Below the pieces are notes generated by a model. That model made no database searches. It worked only from the letters and a program-made list of their open reading frames with translations, and was not told where the DNA came from. DNA of 64,000 bases from contig NZ_JAAGVY010000024.1 in the NCBI RefSeq assembly GCF_010686655.1, positions 1-64,000 of the forward strand, in the 5' to 3' direction. This document shows positions 8,361 to 17,094 of the stretch, in pieces. The position numbers and the translations under genes are program-made. This stretch comes from Cryomorpha ignava. Its GTDB lineage: Bacteria > Bacteroidota > Bacteroidia > Flavobacteriales_D > Cryomorphaceae. Within the stretch, counting starts at the first letter, position 1, and the number at the start of each line of letters is the position of its first letter.

Positions 8361-9392
8361 TTACACATTTGGTTTTTTAATGAAAACCTGTATCGGTGCG
8401 CTAAACTTATTCCAGACATAGCGCTGTGCTAGAGCCATTTCGCCATCATTGCAAGTGGCATAAACCCTTTCTCTATCCACTATTTCGGGAGTTACATCAT
8501 CTGCCTCATATTTTCCTTCGCGAGGTGCCTTAACCCAAAGTTTAATTTCGCGCTCTTGATTGGCATCTTTTACCTTGATAATTTGAAAGGGTGTAGAATT
8601 GGCAATTGAATCTTCGGCTGCCTCACTTAATCCTGTTTTATAATTTTCAAAAGATGCCAGCTTGAAATTAAGCATATAGTCTTTCACAATCGCAGTGTCA
8701 AAATTTTGAACCGCCTCATTTTCAGGAAACTGAAATAATGAAATATCATTTCCGCCATTGTAATCTATTTTGAATGACGAACTCGGATCGTTTGGGTAGA
8801 ACACTTCAATCTCTTGCAAATTCATATCAGGATATCGAAGAATTCCCACGCTTCTCCATTCATTCTCATTGGTAAAAAACCGCGTGTTCAACATGCCTAT
8901 AAAGCCACGTAAGTCCATGATAAATGGAGCCGTAGACCTTCCTCCATTTGGAGACTCAAGCAACATATAGGTTCCTTTTTTATCCATTGTAGCATGGCCC
9001 ACATACCAGGTTTTAATCCACTTCTCCTTTCGATCGTAAATTTCTACCTTGTTGCTCGCTCCGGCCATTACTCTGTTTACCTGCTCTTGTGCATCTTTAG
9101 GAACCGGGCGCTGTATGTATACATTTTTAAAGGTTTTCAGTAATGTGGCAACAGCATCTTCGCGGGCAGGGTATTTACCATTTACGAACCATCCACTGCC
9201 ATCCCGCGAAAGCGTAGCCGTATTACCGGCTCTGTCGGCAATAAAAATTTTACCAATCGAGGCGGTATCGCTAATCGCAAAACTAGTTTGAGATTCTACC
9301 GATGTTCCTTTTACATTAACCGATGTAGTAAAATAATAAGCAAGTGCGATAGCTATAGCCACCAAAATAAGTAAAGGAAGTAGTTTCTTCAT
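8361..9392 (-). CDS. DUF4340-type protein following gldG
   Basis: 343 residues from ATG 9392. A longer frame begins inside gldG and is rejected, because 9392 gives MKKLLPLLILVAIAIALAYYF, an N-terminal signal or anchor. The body matches DUF4340: repeated small beta units such as GKIFIADRAGNTATLSRDGSGWFVNGKYPA, followed by WYVGHATMDKKGTYM and a predicted extracytoplasmic mixed fold. DUF4340 genes regularly follow gldG-like genes in gliding and non-gliding bacteria, so it probably works with the GldF/GldG transporter, perhaps as a periplasmic accessory. It starts 10 bp after gldG stops and is part of that operon. The exact role is unknown. Confidence 0.8.
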   Translation of the reverse strand: MKKLLPLLILVAIAIALAYYFTTSVNVKGTSVESQTSFAISDTASIGKIFIADRAGNTATLSRDGSGWFVNGKYPAREDAVATLLKTFKNVYIQRPVPKDAQEQVNRVMAGASNKVEIYDRKEKWIKTWYVGHATMDKKGTYMLLESPNGGRSTAPFIMDLRGFIGMLNTRFFTNENEWRSVGILRYPDMNLQEIEVFYPNDPSSSFKIDYNGGNDISLFQFPENEAVQNFDTAIVKDYMLNFKLASFENYKTGLSEAAEDSIANSTPFQIIKVKDANQEREIKLWVKAPREGKYEADDVTPEIVDRERVYATCNDGEMALAQRYVWNKFSAPIQVFIKKPNV

Positions 9393-9402
9393 AATCTTAA
9401 TA

Positions 9403-11130
9403 TTAACGGGAATATTTTCTTCGACGCCATATCCATTGACCAATCCCAAATAAAACGATAATTAAAACTGGTAGGCCTATATTGATTGCCTGCCAGTAGT
9501 AGCGCTGTTGCAAAACCTTTTCATCATCCAGTTTACGCAACTTCACACTTCTTGAGCGCACATTTATCAAACTGGCATCACCAAGCAGGTAATTTACAGA
9601 ATTTATGAGTAACTCTCTGTTGCCGTACATTTTGCGCTGCATTGCAGGGTCAAAGCCCAATGGTCTAAACTTTGTTCCATCGCTACTCACACCATTTTTC
9701 GCAATATCGCCATCTGCTATTACCAACATGCGGTTTAGTGGGCTGGTTTCTTTAAAATCGAGCAATTTTGCATCATAGAAATCGGGTGGAAGACGGTTTT
9801 TGAAATTTGAAGTGAATTCTCCTTCAAGCAAAACTCCCACCGGCTGGTAAGGACGATTTGAATTTCCAAAATCGGGATTTATAGAGACAATATTGAGGCT
9901 TACTCTAGCCGGCGATTTAAGAATTCTGGTAGATTCTGAAGTAGTCAGAATTACTTTTTTTCGCACGCCGGGGGTTTCTACCGTATCAATACTGCTAATA
10001 AACTCTGTAATTACTGGATCAACGTTCGCCACAATGGGGTTTGTTCCTTCCGGGATAAGAATAGGTGCATAATACCATGGAAATAATTCAGATCGTTCAT
10101 TGCCCTTTGGCCCGGTAAGAAGTGATATGGGCGCACAGGTTCTGTCGAGAAGTAAATTCCGATTTATTCTAACACCATAATTGAACAGTATATCATCAAG
10201 ATTGAGCGACAGCGGTGTTGCCATGGTCAAATCTGTGGTGCGCAGGCTATCCATATTCATCTGCATAGCATCAATCATCCAGAGCACTTTACCACCGTTC
10301 ATTACAAACTGGTCAATAATATATTTGTCCTGCTCCGAGAATTTTTCCTGCGGCTTGGCCAGAATTACTGCATCATACCTATTCACGCGTCTCCCCTCTC
10401 CTGCTACATTTCGGCTTAGAGCGTCAACCATTCCATCCAGAGCAAGCCTGTCAACATCGTAGTATTTTGAGAGCTCAATCTCAAAATCTTTTGTTTCCAT
10501 AGCCGATAGTTCTCCATGGCCTTCCAGAAAAGCAACCTTTTGTTTTTCCTCGCGCTGCACCTGATACAAGGCATTTACAAATTGATATTCCAAATTATTA
10601 ATGGTGCGGTTTATCATTTCAGCATCGGTAATGCGCTGTTGATTTTGAAGTATTTGAAGAGGAACCTCTCGATTCTTGTATGAAATCAAAGCCCCTGGAA
10701 AAACGATCTTCTCACTTACTCCATCTTTATTTCTAATTTGGAGCGCTGAGTATTGCAAGCCTTTTTTAACGAGCTCACCATACATGTCTTCTCTCGATTT
10801 CTTATCCGGCGCTTCGCTTGGATTAATAAACTCATATTGAATTTTATCGCCCGCATAGGCACGCATTTCATCAAGTTTTTCCTTTACCGACTGACTTAAT
10901 CGTTGGTAATCAGCCGGAAAATCACCCTCGAGAAAAACTTTGATATAAACCACATCGTCAAGAGATTTTACTAAATCTATTGTTGTGGGCGTGAGTGTGT
11001 GCCTCTTCTCTTCAGTTAGATCAAATCTCTTAAATACAAAAGTGCTTAGGTAGGCCAACAAAACAAACAGAGCAATGCCAAGCAATGCTTCTATCCAAAC
11101 TTTATTCTTTTCAATAGCGCGTTTCTTCAT
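9403..11130 (-). CDS. gldG: GldG, gliding-associated ABC transporter accessory protein
   Basis: 575 residues. An N-terminal membrane segment at about residues 13-31 (VWIEALLGIALFVLLAYLS) precedes a large periplasmic part with the ABC_transp_aux fold: LTEEKRHTLTPTTIDLVKSL, DDVVYIKVFLEGDFPADYQR, a central AFLEGHGELSAM, and VNGGKVLWMIDAMQMN. A C-terminal membrane segment (INIGLPVLIIVLFGIGQWIW) is followed by basic residues. This two-anchor layout is that of GldG, which with GldA and GldF forms a transporter associated with gliding in Flavobacterium. It overlaps gldF by an ATGA start-stop junction at 11127-11130; an alternative ATG at 11136 adds two residues. Confidence 0.9.
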   Translation of the reverse strand: MKKRAIEKNKVWIEALLGIALFVLLAYLSTFVFKRFDLTEEKRHTLTPTTIDLVKSLDDVVYIKVFLEGDFPADYQRLSQSVKEKLDEMRAYAGDKIQYEFINPSEAPDKKSREDMYGELVKKGLQYSALQIRNKDGVSEKIVFPGALISYKNREVPLQILQNQQRITDAEMINRTINNLEYQFVNALYQVQREEKQKVAFLEGHGELSAMETKDFEIELSKYYDVDRLALDGMVDALSRNVAGEGRRVNRYDAVILAKPQEKFSEQDKYIIDQFVMNGGKVLWMIDAMQMNMDSLRTTDLTMATPLSLNLDDILFNYGVRINRNLLLDRTCAPISLLTGPKGNERSELFPWYYAPILIPEGTNPIVANVDPVITEFISSIDTVETPGVRKKVILTTSESTRILKSPARVSLNIVSINPDFGNSNRPYQPVGVLLEGEFTSNFKNRLPPDFYDAKLLDFKETSPLNRMLVIADGDIAKNGVSSDGTKFRPLGFDPAMQRKMYGNRELLINSVNYLLGDASLINVRSRSVKLRKLDDEKVLQQRYYWQAINIGLPVLIIVLFGIGQWIWRRRKYSR

Positions 11131-11861
11131 GACCATTTTCTGCTTTGAAGTACGGCTTTAGTAAGCACTATAAATATCCCCGAAAGGGAAATGAAATAAA
11201 CAACATCGCGTGTATCAATTACGCCCCGGCTCATGGAGTCATAATGCTCCGCTATGCCAAGTTCTTGTACAAATCGGTCTAAAGATCCCAACAAATCGAA
11301 AGAAGCTATTTGCTCGAGGCCGCTGTAGCAAACGAAACAAAGAAAAAGTGCGAGAATAAAAGCTACCACTTGATTGTCGCTAATAGATGATGCGAAAATA
11401 CCAATTGCCGTAAATCCGGCTGCGAGAAATAGCAAACCGATATATGAACCTATTGTGCCGCCCTGGTCTATATTTCCAACAGGATTGCCCAGATTGTAAA
11501 CACTGTAATAATAGATTAGGGTAGGTAGCAGGGCCAAAAGCACAAGAACAACTCCGGCAAAATATTTAGCGAGAATAACCTGAAAGTCTGTAAGCGGACG
11601 GGTAAACAGCAATTCTATTGTTCCAGTTCGTTTTTCTTCTGAAAAAGAGCGCATGGTCACAGCAGGAACCAGAAACATAAACACCCAAGGGGCGACGTAA
11701 AAAAGGGTATCGAGGGTAGCGTAACCCTGATCAAGCACTTGCAAGTTTCCTGGAAAAGCCCACATAAACAGCCCTGTAAGCAGCAGAAAAACAGCCATAA
11801 CCACATAGCCGATCACTGAACTGAGAAAACTTCGTATTTCTTTAAGCAATAATGCCCACAT
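11127..11861 (-). CDS. gldF: GldF, ABC transporter permease
   Basis: 244 residues with six hydrophobic segments, matching ABC-2 type permeases of the GldF/NosY kind. Signatures are MWALLLKEIRSFLSS at the start, VTMRSFSEEKRTGTIELLFTRPLTDFQVILAKY in the first cytoplasmic loop, and FASSISDNQVVAFILALFLCF late in the chain. With GldG it would form the membrane part of the gliding-associated transporter; the ATPase GldA is not in this window. It is the first gene of the gldF-gldG-DUF4340 operon, with a well-formed promoter just upstream. Confidence 0.92.
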   Translation of the reverse strand: MWALLLKEIRSFLSSVIGYVVMAVFLLLTGLFMWAFPGNLQVLDQGYATLDTLFYVAPWVFMFLVPAVTMRSFSEEKRTGTIELLFTRPLTDFQVILAKYFAGVVLVLLALLPTLIYYYSVYNLGNPVGNIDQGGTIGSYIGLLFLAAGFTAIGIFASSISDNQVVAFILALFLCFVCYSGLEQIASFDLLGSLDRFVQELGIAEHYDSMSRGVIDTRDVVYFISLSGIFIVLTKAVLQSRKWS

Positions 11862-11883
11862 TGGCGCTTTCGATTTTAGCGGT

Positions 11884-11911
11884 CAAAGATACATTTTTTG
11901 AAGTGCCGCAA
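11884..11911 (-). promoter_or_regulatory. Promoter of the gldF operon
   Basis: On the minus strand: TTG (11911-11909), a 17-nt spacer, then TATCTTTG (11891-11884). Transcription should begin near 11877, about 16 nt before the gldF ATG. Both Bacteroidota promoter elements are present at consensus spacing. Confidence 0.7.
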
Positions 11912-11983
11912 CCGATTGATTCAACGTGCGGATTGTTAAGAGCAATATAAGGCTGGGCTTATCTAACAATTCTTAACATGCCT

Positions 11984-12280
11984 TTACGGCAAATAGTGAA
12001 GCGAATAAGAGCTCCAAGCTCTTGCGGGCATGGCAAACAAGGGTTTTATTTCTCCCCAAAAAGTTTTGAAGACATTAGATTGGCGATAGGCGTTTAAATG
12101 ATCCTCAGATTTCCAATAACTGTAAGTCGTTATATGGGCATTATTATTCAGCCCTTCGAGAATATTCAAATGGCTGCACCCATCCATTTTTCTGACATTA
12201 GGAGCAACTTCTGCCAAAAGCAATTGGGCTTTTTCGAGTCGATCTCTATGAATATGAAGCTCTACAATTCGTATTACCAT
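11984..12280 (-). CDS. Antibiotic biosynthesis monooxygenase (ABM) domain protein
   Basis: 98 residues, one ferredoxin-like ABM domain. It begins VIRIVELHIHRDRLEKAQLLL, followed by VRKMDGCSHLNILEGLNN and YSYWKSEDHLNAYRQSNVFKTFW, the usual order of strand, MxGC turn and W-x-S/D-x2-A/H-x3-Y/H helix. Members include quinol and heme monooxygenases, but most small stand-alone copies have no assigned substrate. It lies 7 bp after the 52-residue membrane protein gene and probably shares its transcript. A weak inverted repeat without T-run lies beyond its stop around 11933-11978. Confidence 0.75.
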   Translation of the reverse strand: MVIRIVELHIHRDRLEKAQLLLAEVAPNVRKMDGCSHLNILEGLNNNAHITTYSYWKSEDHLNAYRQSNVFKTFWGEIKPLFAMPARAWSSYSLHYLP

Positions 12281-12287
12281 ACTTCTT

Positions 12288-12446
12288 TTAAGAAACCCAT
12301 CGAATGATCAAAACCACAAGACAGATTAAAAAGACAAGGATTGAAATGCGGTTAATCCCGTGCATCATGCGCAGGTTTACATTGCTACTGCCTTTTTGAA
12401 AAAGCGTGGCGGGATTGAGGTAGTGTAATAATCTTTTAAAAAACAT
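12288..12446 (-). CDS. 52-aa membrane protein with MMHGINRISI motif (DUF6728-like)
   Basis: Starting at ATG 12446 gives 52 residues: MFFKRLLHYLNPATLFQKG, a loop, NLRMMHGINRISI, then one transmembrane helix to the end. The Met-Met-His-Gly-Ile-Asn-Arg-Ile-Ser run is strikingly conserved in small Bacteroidota proteins that I recall under DUF6728. The function is unknown. The longer frame to 12536 has no membrane or signal logic and is not favoured. It is followed after 7 bp by the ABM gene. Confidence 0.7.
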   Translation of the reverse strand: MFFKRLLHYLNPATLFQKGSSNVNLRMMHGINRISILVFLICLVVLIIRWVS

Positions 12447-12599
12447 ATTTTGGGTTTTTAAAGTTATTAGTTTAAATGAGAGTCGACGGTAATGGTTAGT
12501 TTTGTAGAGAAAATGAGGTGAAGCACATTTTGACACACAAAGTAAACGGAAAAAATTGATAAGACCGCTTAAAACGTTGGTTAAAAATAGAAAATAAGA

Positions 12600-14618
12600 A
12601 TGGATTTTAAACTCACTTCAGAATTTGAACCTACTGGAGATCAACCGGAAGCAATAAGACAGCTGGTTGAAGGCCTGGGGAATGGCGATAAAGCCCAAAC
12701 ACTGCTTGGAGTTACCGGATCGGGAAAGACTTTTACGGTGGCAAATGTGATAGAGAAAGTTCAAAAACCTACTCTCATTTTATCGCACAACAAAACTCTT
12801 GCCGCCCAGCTATATGGAGAATTCAAACAGTTTTTTCCGGATAATCGGGTAGAATATTTTGTTTCGTACTACGATTATTACCAACCTGAAGCTTTTATTC
12901 CATCGAGCAACACCTTTATTGAAAAGGACTTAAGCATAAATAAGGAGATTGAAAAGTTGCGTTTGAGCGCGACCTCGGCACTGCTTTCCGGACGCAGAGA
13001 TGTGATAGTTGTTGCGTCTGTATCGTGCATTTACGGTATTGGAAATCCTACCGAGTTTCACAAAAGTGTAATTCCGATAAAACGTGGAGAACTGGTATCG
13101 CGCAATAGCTTTTTGCACCTGCTCGTATCAAGTTTATATGCGCGGAATGATTTTGAGCTCGACCGCGGAAAATTTAGGGTAAAAGGCGATACAGTTGATA
13201 TTTATCTCGCTTATGCCGATTACGGCATTCGCGTGGAGTTTTTTGGAGACGAGATAGATGCAATAAGCAGTTTTGACCCTGAGAGCGGAAGTGTAATTAC
13301 GGAGCTGGACGCTGTTAATATTTATCCGGCAAATCTTTTTGTTACCACCAAGGAGACACTGAACACTTCAATTTGGGAAATTCAACAAGATATGGTTTCC
13401 CAAGTCAACTTTTTTGAAGAGCAAGGCCGCCATCTGGAAGCAAAACGACTGGAAGAGCGCACCACATACGATCTTGAAATGATGCGCGAGCTAGGCTACT
13501 GTTCGGGAATTGAAAACTACTCGCGGTATTTTGACAGGCGCTTGCCGGGGCAACGACCATTCTGTTTGATTGATTATTTTCCAGAAGATTTTTTAATGGT
13601 GATTGATGAAAGCCACGTTACTATTCCGCAAATTCGCGCTATGTATGGTGGCGACCGAAGTCGTAAAATTAACCTTGTTGACTATGGATTCAGACTGCCG
13701 GCAGCAATGGACAATAGACCACTTCAATTTGATGAATTTCAAAGTCTTACAAATCAAACAATTTACGTAAGTGCTACCCCAGCCGATTTTGAACTCGAGC
13801 GATCTGGGGGTGTTATTATCGAGCAAGTTATCCGTCCTACCGGCCTGCTTGATCCTGTAATAGAAGTACGCCCAAGTGAAAATCAAATTGACGACTTATT
13901 AGAAGAAATCAATATTCGGACGGAGCGAGATGAGCGAACTTTGGTAACCACCCTTACTAAAAGGATGGCCGAAGAACTTCAGAATTTTTTCGCGAAAGCG
14001 GGAGTAAAATGCAGCTATATACATAGCGATGTTGATACGCTGGACAGAATAGACATTATCAATGATTTGCGAGAAGGTATTTACGATGTTTTGATTGGTG
14101 TAAACCTGCTTAGAGAAGGGCTCGATTTACCGGAAGTGTCATTGGTAGCGATTCTTGACGCCGATAAGGAAGGGTTTTTGCGAAGCGGTCGTTCGCTGGT
14201 GCAGACAGTGGGTAGAGCTGCGCGAAATGTGCATGGAATGGTAATTATGTACGCCGATAAAATGACGAACAGCATGGAGCAGACCATTGATGAAACCGAA
14301 CGACGACGTGTTAAACAAAATGAATACAACGAAGAGCACGGCATAACACCCACCGCCATAAAAGGAGGTAGAAAATCGACCCTGATTCAGAACAACCCCG
14401 ACAAAAAAAGAGGCAAAAAATACTATTCTGAACCAGACGAAGTGAATGTTGCGGCTGATCCTGTAATGGCATATATGAAACCAGAAGATCTGGAAAAATC
14501 AATCGAGATAACCCGTTCTAAAATGCAGAAAGCAGCTAGAGATCAGGACTTTATGGAAGCTGCAAGGTTGCGCGATGAGCTCTTTGCCATGCAGAAGGCA
14601 GTTGAGAAGAATAAATAA
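12600..14618 (+). CDS. uvrB: Excinuclease ABC subunit UvrB
   Basis: 672 residues, full length. It contains the Walker A motif [13 protein letters not shown] at about residue 38, the beta-hairpin [21 protein letters not shown] that probes the damaged strand, the DEAD-like VIDESH near 342, the C-terminal helicase motifs ([15 protein letters not shown]), and a terminal UVR motif ([14 protein letters not shown]) that binds UvrC. It acts with UvrA and UvrC in nucleotide excision repair; neither is nearby. The gene appears monocistronic. A TAGTTTTG -7-like box at 12497-12504 is a possible promoter but lies 96 bp away. Its stop is 11 bp from the convergent FkbM gene. Confidence 0.98.
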   Translation: MDFKLTSEFEPTGDQPEAIRQLVEGLGNGDKAQTLLGVTGSGKTFTVANVIEKVQKPTLILSHNKTLAAQLYGEFKQFFPDNRVEYFVSYYDYYQPEAFIPSSNTFIEKDLSINKEIEKLRLSATSALLSGRRDVIVVASVSCIYGIGNPTEFHKSVIPIKRGELVSRNSFLHLLVSSLYARNDFELDRGKFRVKGDTVDIYLAYADYGIRVEFFGDEIDAISSFDPESGSVITELDAVNIYPANLFVTTKETLNTSIWEIQQDMVSQVNFFEEQGRHLEAKRLEERTTYDLEMMRELGYCSGIENYSRYFDRRLPGQRPFCLIDYFPEDFLMVIDESHVTIPQIRAMYGGDRSRKINLVDYGFRLPAAMDNRPLQFDEFQSLTNQTIYVSATPADFELERSGGVIIEQVIRPTGLLDPVIEVRPSENQIDDLLEEINIRTERDERTLVTTLTKRMAEELQNFFAKAGVKCSYIHSDVDTLDRIDIINDLREGIYDVLIGVNLLREGLDLPEVSLVAILDADKEGFLRSGRSLVQTVGRAARNVHGMVIMYADKMTNSMEQTIDETERRRVKQNEYNEEHGITPTAIKGGRKSTLIQNNPDKKRGKKYYSEPDEVNVAADPVMAYMKPEDLEKSIEITRSKMQKAARDQDFMEAARLRDELFAMQKAVEKNK

Positions 14619-14629
14619 TCACTAACGGT

Positions 14630-15574
14630 TTATGAAAAACCGAGAATGGTATGTGGGAATTTTCCCAGAAATAATGCCTTTATCAATTGCTTTTGTAAAT
14701 TAATAGGCCGGCCGTCAGCGTGTTGAATTTTTGAATACGGTAGACTCTTGATCAATCTATTGTGCTTTTTGAAGAAAGCAATTCTCGTTTTCAACTCTCT
14801 AAACTTTCCATTTGTCTCGGCGCGAATGGATTGCAGCAAGAACTCGGGATGAAGTGAAAGGAAAAGAAAAGTTTTATTTTTTTGGAGTGAGACTTTTAAA
14901 GAAGGTAAAAGTTCATATTCTCCGCCTTCAATATCCATCTTAATAAACAGCGGTTGCCCTTCCAGATTTTTAGCTTTTAGAAATGAATCGAGATCAATGG
15001 TTTCTACCTTCCAGCTTTTATTTTCATCTGCAAAGAGCATACTGCTCATAGAGTCTCCGCCATTATTTTTACTGCCCAAGTGCGCCGTACCGTTAAATTG
15101 CGAAACCGCTTTCGGATAGATCATTAGTTTCTTTGCCCAGGAATATTCCGCATTGGCTTCCTTATTCGATTTCAACTCACTAAAAGCTACCGGATCTGGT
15201 TCAAAAGCATGAGTTTCCTTTGCAAGCTGTGCGCCGTAAAGCGAAGTTGAGCCAATCCAGGCGCCAATATCCAAAAATACGGTATCGGCTTTAATGAACC
15301 GATCAAACACCGCGTAGGTTTCTGGTTCCCAATCGCCCTTATTCACCAAATTCCAAAAATCGGGTTGATTTAAAGGGTGTACATTGAAGTTGATATTTCC
15401 AACGGAAATGTTTTGTATCGGAATCTCAGAAAATGATTCAGAATTAGCAATTGTATAATCGCGCAATTCTTCTGCCAGATCCCAAATTTGTTGAGGGTTA
15501 AAATCGCCGAGCTTCTCCCCTTCCAGAATCACTTCTGCCTTGTCTTTTTTCTTATTGATTTCAATATCAGTCAT
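14630..15574 (-). CDS. FkbM family methyltransferase
   Basis: 314 residues. After about 85 residues of unclear fold comes a class I methyltransferase core: ADTVFLDIGAWIGSTSLYGAQLAKETHAFEPDPVAFSEL holds the glycine-rich SAM-binding loop and the acidic residue after strand 2; AVSQFNGTAHLGS follows; and LEGQPLFIKMDIEGGEYELLPSL is the FkbM hallmark with the Asp-Ile-Glu-Gly-x-Glu motif. Relatives methylate hydroxyls of sugars or polyketides; the acceptor here is unknown and no glycan cluster is adjacent. It is convergent with uvrB and no promoter was recognised. Confidence 0.85.
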   Translation of the reverse strand: MTDIEINKKKDKAEVILEGEKLGDFNPQQIWDLAEELRDYTIANSESFSEIPIQNISVGNINFNVHPLNQPDFWNLVNKGDWEPETYAVFDRFIKADTVFLDIGAWIGSTSLYGAQLAKETHAFEPDPVAFSELKSNKEANAEYSWAKKLMIYPKAVSQFNGTAHLGSKNNGGDSMSSMLFADENKSWKVETIDLDSFLKAKNLEGQPLFIKMDIEGGEYELLPSLKVSLQKNKTFLFLSLHPEFLLQSIRAETNGKFRELKTRIAFFKKHNRLIKSLPYSKIQHADGRPINLQKQLIKALFLGKFPHTILGFS

Positions 15575-15669
15575 CTAGCTTATTATCAATCGGTAAAATT
15601 ACTATAATAGATGGTTATCTTTCGCAGACGGGAAGTTTAATTAACAAAAAAGCGACGTACCAGCAAATA

Positions 15670-15693
15670 AACTTTCAATATTTTTTGAAAGTT
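15670..15693. promoter_or_regulatory. Perfect dyad upstream of the GbsR-type regulator (operator)
   Basis: AACTTTCAA (15670-15678), a 6-nt AT spacer, TTGAAAGTT (15685-15693). The 9-bp arms match perfectly and end 25 bp before the regulator's start codon. The left half-site AACTTTCAA recurs at 16241-16249. The size and symmetry fit a dimeric winged-helix regulator of the MarR/GbsR class, so autoregulation is the simple reading. Confidence 0.6.
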
Positions 15694-15718
15694 CAGAATA
15701 TTTAATTAATATTGTCTT

Positions 15719-16225
15719 ATGAAAGTAGCAGATGCCAAAATGGAATTTATACAAACTTGGGGTGCTCTTGGCAGCGCTTGGGGGATTCCGAGAAGTATGG
15801 CGCAGATTCATGCACTTCTACTTGCCAGCAATACTCAGTTAAGCGCCGAAGACATTATGGAGCATATTCAGCTTTCGCGCGGAAATGTGAACATCAATCT
15901 TAGGGAGTTGACAAACTGGAAACTGGTTTCGAAGCAGAATAAAATAGGAGAACGAAAAGAATTCTTTGTAGCAAACCAGGATATTTGGAATGTAGCGAGA
16001 AACATTGTAAACGAGCGAAAAAGAAGGGAATTACAGCCCATTCAGGATTTTCTGGAGCGTTTTAAAAATGAAAAACTTACCGGCGGGAAAGAAGAAATAG
16101 CCCATTTTTCAAAACTCATTGCAGATTTGGATGAATTTGTAAAGCAAATTGACAAATTAACTGAACTGATGATTCGTATGAACGATAATATATTTTTCAA
16201 GAAATTGATAAAAACACTTTCCTGA
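15719..16225 (+). CDS. GbsR/MarR-type transcriptional regulator
   Basis: 168 residues. A winged helix covers about residues 8-85: AWGIPRSMAQIHALLLASN, then SAEDIMEHIQLSRGNVNINLRELTNWKLVSK as recognition helix, and RKEFFVANQDIW as the wing. The C-terminal half (residues 95-168) is a charged helical dimerisation segment. The SRGNVNINLRELTNWKLV string is characteristic of GbsR-type MarR relatives, whose Bacillus member responds to choline. In Bacteroidota the effector is not known. A perfect 9-bp dyad lies directly upstream and half of it recurs before the next gene, consistent with control of its own operon. Confidence 0.85.
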   Translation: MKVADAKMEFIQTWGALGSAWGIPRSMAQIHALLLASNTQLSAEDIMEHIQLSRGNVNINLRELTNWKLVSKQNKIGERKEFFVANQDIWNVARNIVNERKRRELQPIQDFLERFKNEKLTGGKEEIAHFSKLIADLDEFVKQIDKLTELMIRMNDNIFFKKLIKTLS

Positions 16226-16240
16226 TTTTTTTTAATCTCA

Positions 16241-16249
16241 AACTTTCAA
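16241..16249. promoter_or_regulatory. Half-site of the regulator dyad inside the operon
   Basis: AACTTTCAA, identical to the left arm of the dyad at 15670, sits in the 44-bp gap between regulator and DCC gene, 21 bp before the latter's ATG. No matching right arm is present. Confidence 0.35.
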
Positions 16250-16269
16250 TTATTTCTAAAACTTCTGTT

Positions 16270-17094
16270 ATGATTAAAAATAAGAAATTACTAATCGATG
16301 CCGACTGCCCAATGTGTCAGCTCTATGGAAAAGGATTTGAAAGACTACATTTAATTGACAGTCAAACCGTTATTCCTTATCAAAATACTGGCGATCAATA
16401 TTGCTGGTCGGTAAACTTAGACCGGGCAAGAAGCGAAATCGCCTTTGTGGATACCGAAACGAAAGAAACTGTATATGGCATAGATGCCTTTATTGAAATT
16501 GTTTCGCAGAATAGCCCAGGGCTAAACCGCTTTCTTCGCTTCTCGCCATTTCATTGGATTTTGCTAAAGTTTTATCGCCTCATATCCTTCAATCGTAAGG
16601 TTATTGCTTCTTCCAAAGGCCTCAATCCCGGCTTGGCTTGTGAGCCAGATGTGCATAGAGCATATCGCTGGACCTACATTATCTCGACGGCCATATTTAC
16701 CGGATTCGTTCTTAGCATTTTAGGGCAAAGACTTAGCGCCGCACTCGGCTTCACTTATTTTCCAATGATGGAATATGGAATCTGCTTCGGGCAAATTATT
16801 TGGCAGGGAATTGTTGCCAAAAGCTTTAATAAAACTAAGTTTTTAGATTATCTGGGTAATATGAGCACGGTGTCATTTCTTGGTGCTCTTCTTCTCATTC
16901 CGGCTCTGCTTATTCATAGTATATTAGGGCTTGGGCCGCTCTATCTCATTATAGCCTTTGGTCTGGTTGTGCTGATTATGCTTCAAACCCATCTCTCACG
17001 TTGTAAAACACTTGAAATGTCGAAATGGATGACTTTTAGCTGGATAGGTTACAGAATTTTAGTTTTAGCCCTTTTAATTTTAATCGCATTATGA
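16270..17094 (+). CDS. DCC-type thiol-oxidoreductase domain fused to a membrane domain
   Basis: 274 residues. The first about 120 residues are a thioredoxin-like DCC (DUF393) domain: LLIDADCPMCQLYGKGFERL carries the Asp-x-x-Cys-x-x-Cys motif, and the usual YGIDAFIEIV and HWILLKFYRLISFNRKVIA follow. Residues about 130-274 hold four hydrophobic segments and no recognised domain. The fusion suggests a membrane-anchored redox enzyme, with substrate unknown. It lies 44 bp behind the GbsR-type regulator and overlaps the epimerase gene by ATGA, so the three form an operon. Compare the stand-alone DCC protein at 28292-28705. Confidence 0.75.
   Translation: MIKNKKLLIDADCPMCQLYGKGFERLHLIDSQTVIPYQNTGDQYCWSVNLDRARSEIAFVDTETKETVYGIDAFIEIVSQNSPGLNRFLRFSPFHWILLKFYRLISFNRKVIASSKGLNPGLACEPDVHRAYRWTYIISTAIFTGFVLSILGQRLSAALGFTYFPMMEYGICFGQIIWQGIVAKSFNKTKFLDYLGNMSTVSFLGALLLIPALLIHSILGLGPLYLIIAFGLVVLIMLQTHLSRCKTLEMSKWMTFSWIGYRILVLALLILIAL

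Noticed and set aside
11933-11978. Inverted repeat beyond the ABM gene as a terminator
   Set aside because: The arms (ATTGTTA and TAACAAT, with a short inner stem) are weak and no T-run follows.
12497-12504. TAGTTTTG as the uvrB promoter
   Set aside because: It fits the -7 consensus but is 96 bp from the start with no -33 element; I mention it only under uvrB.
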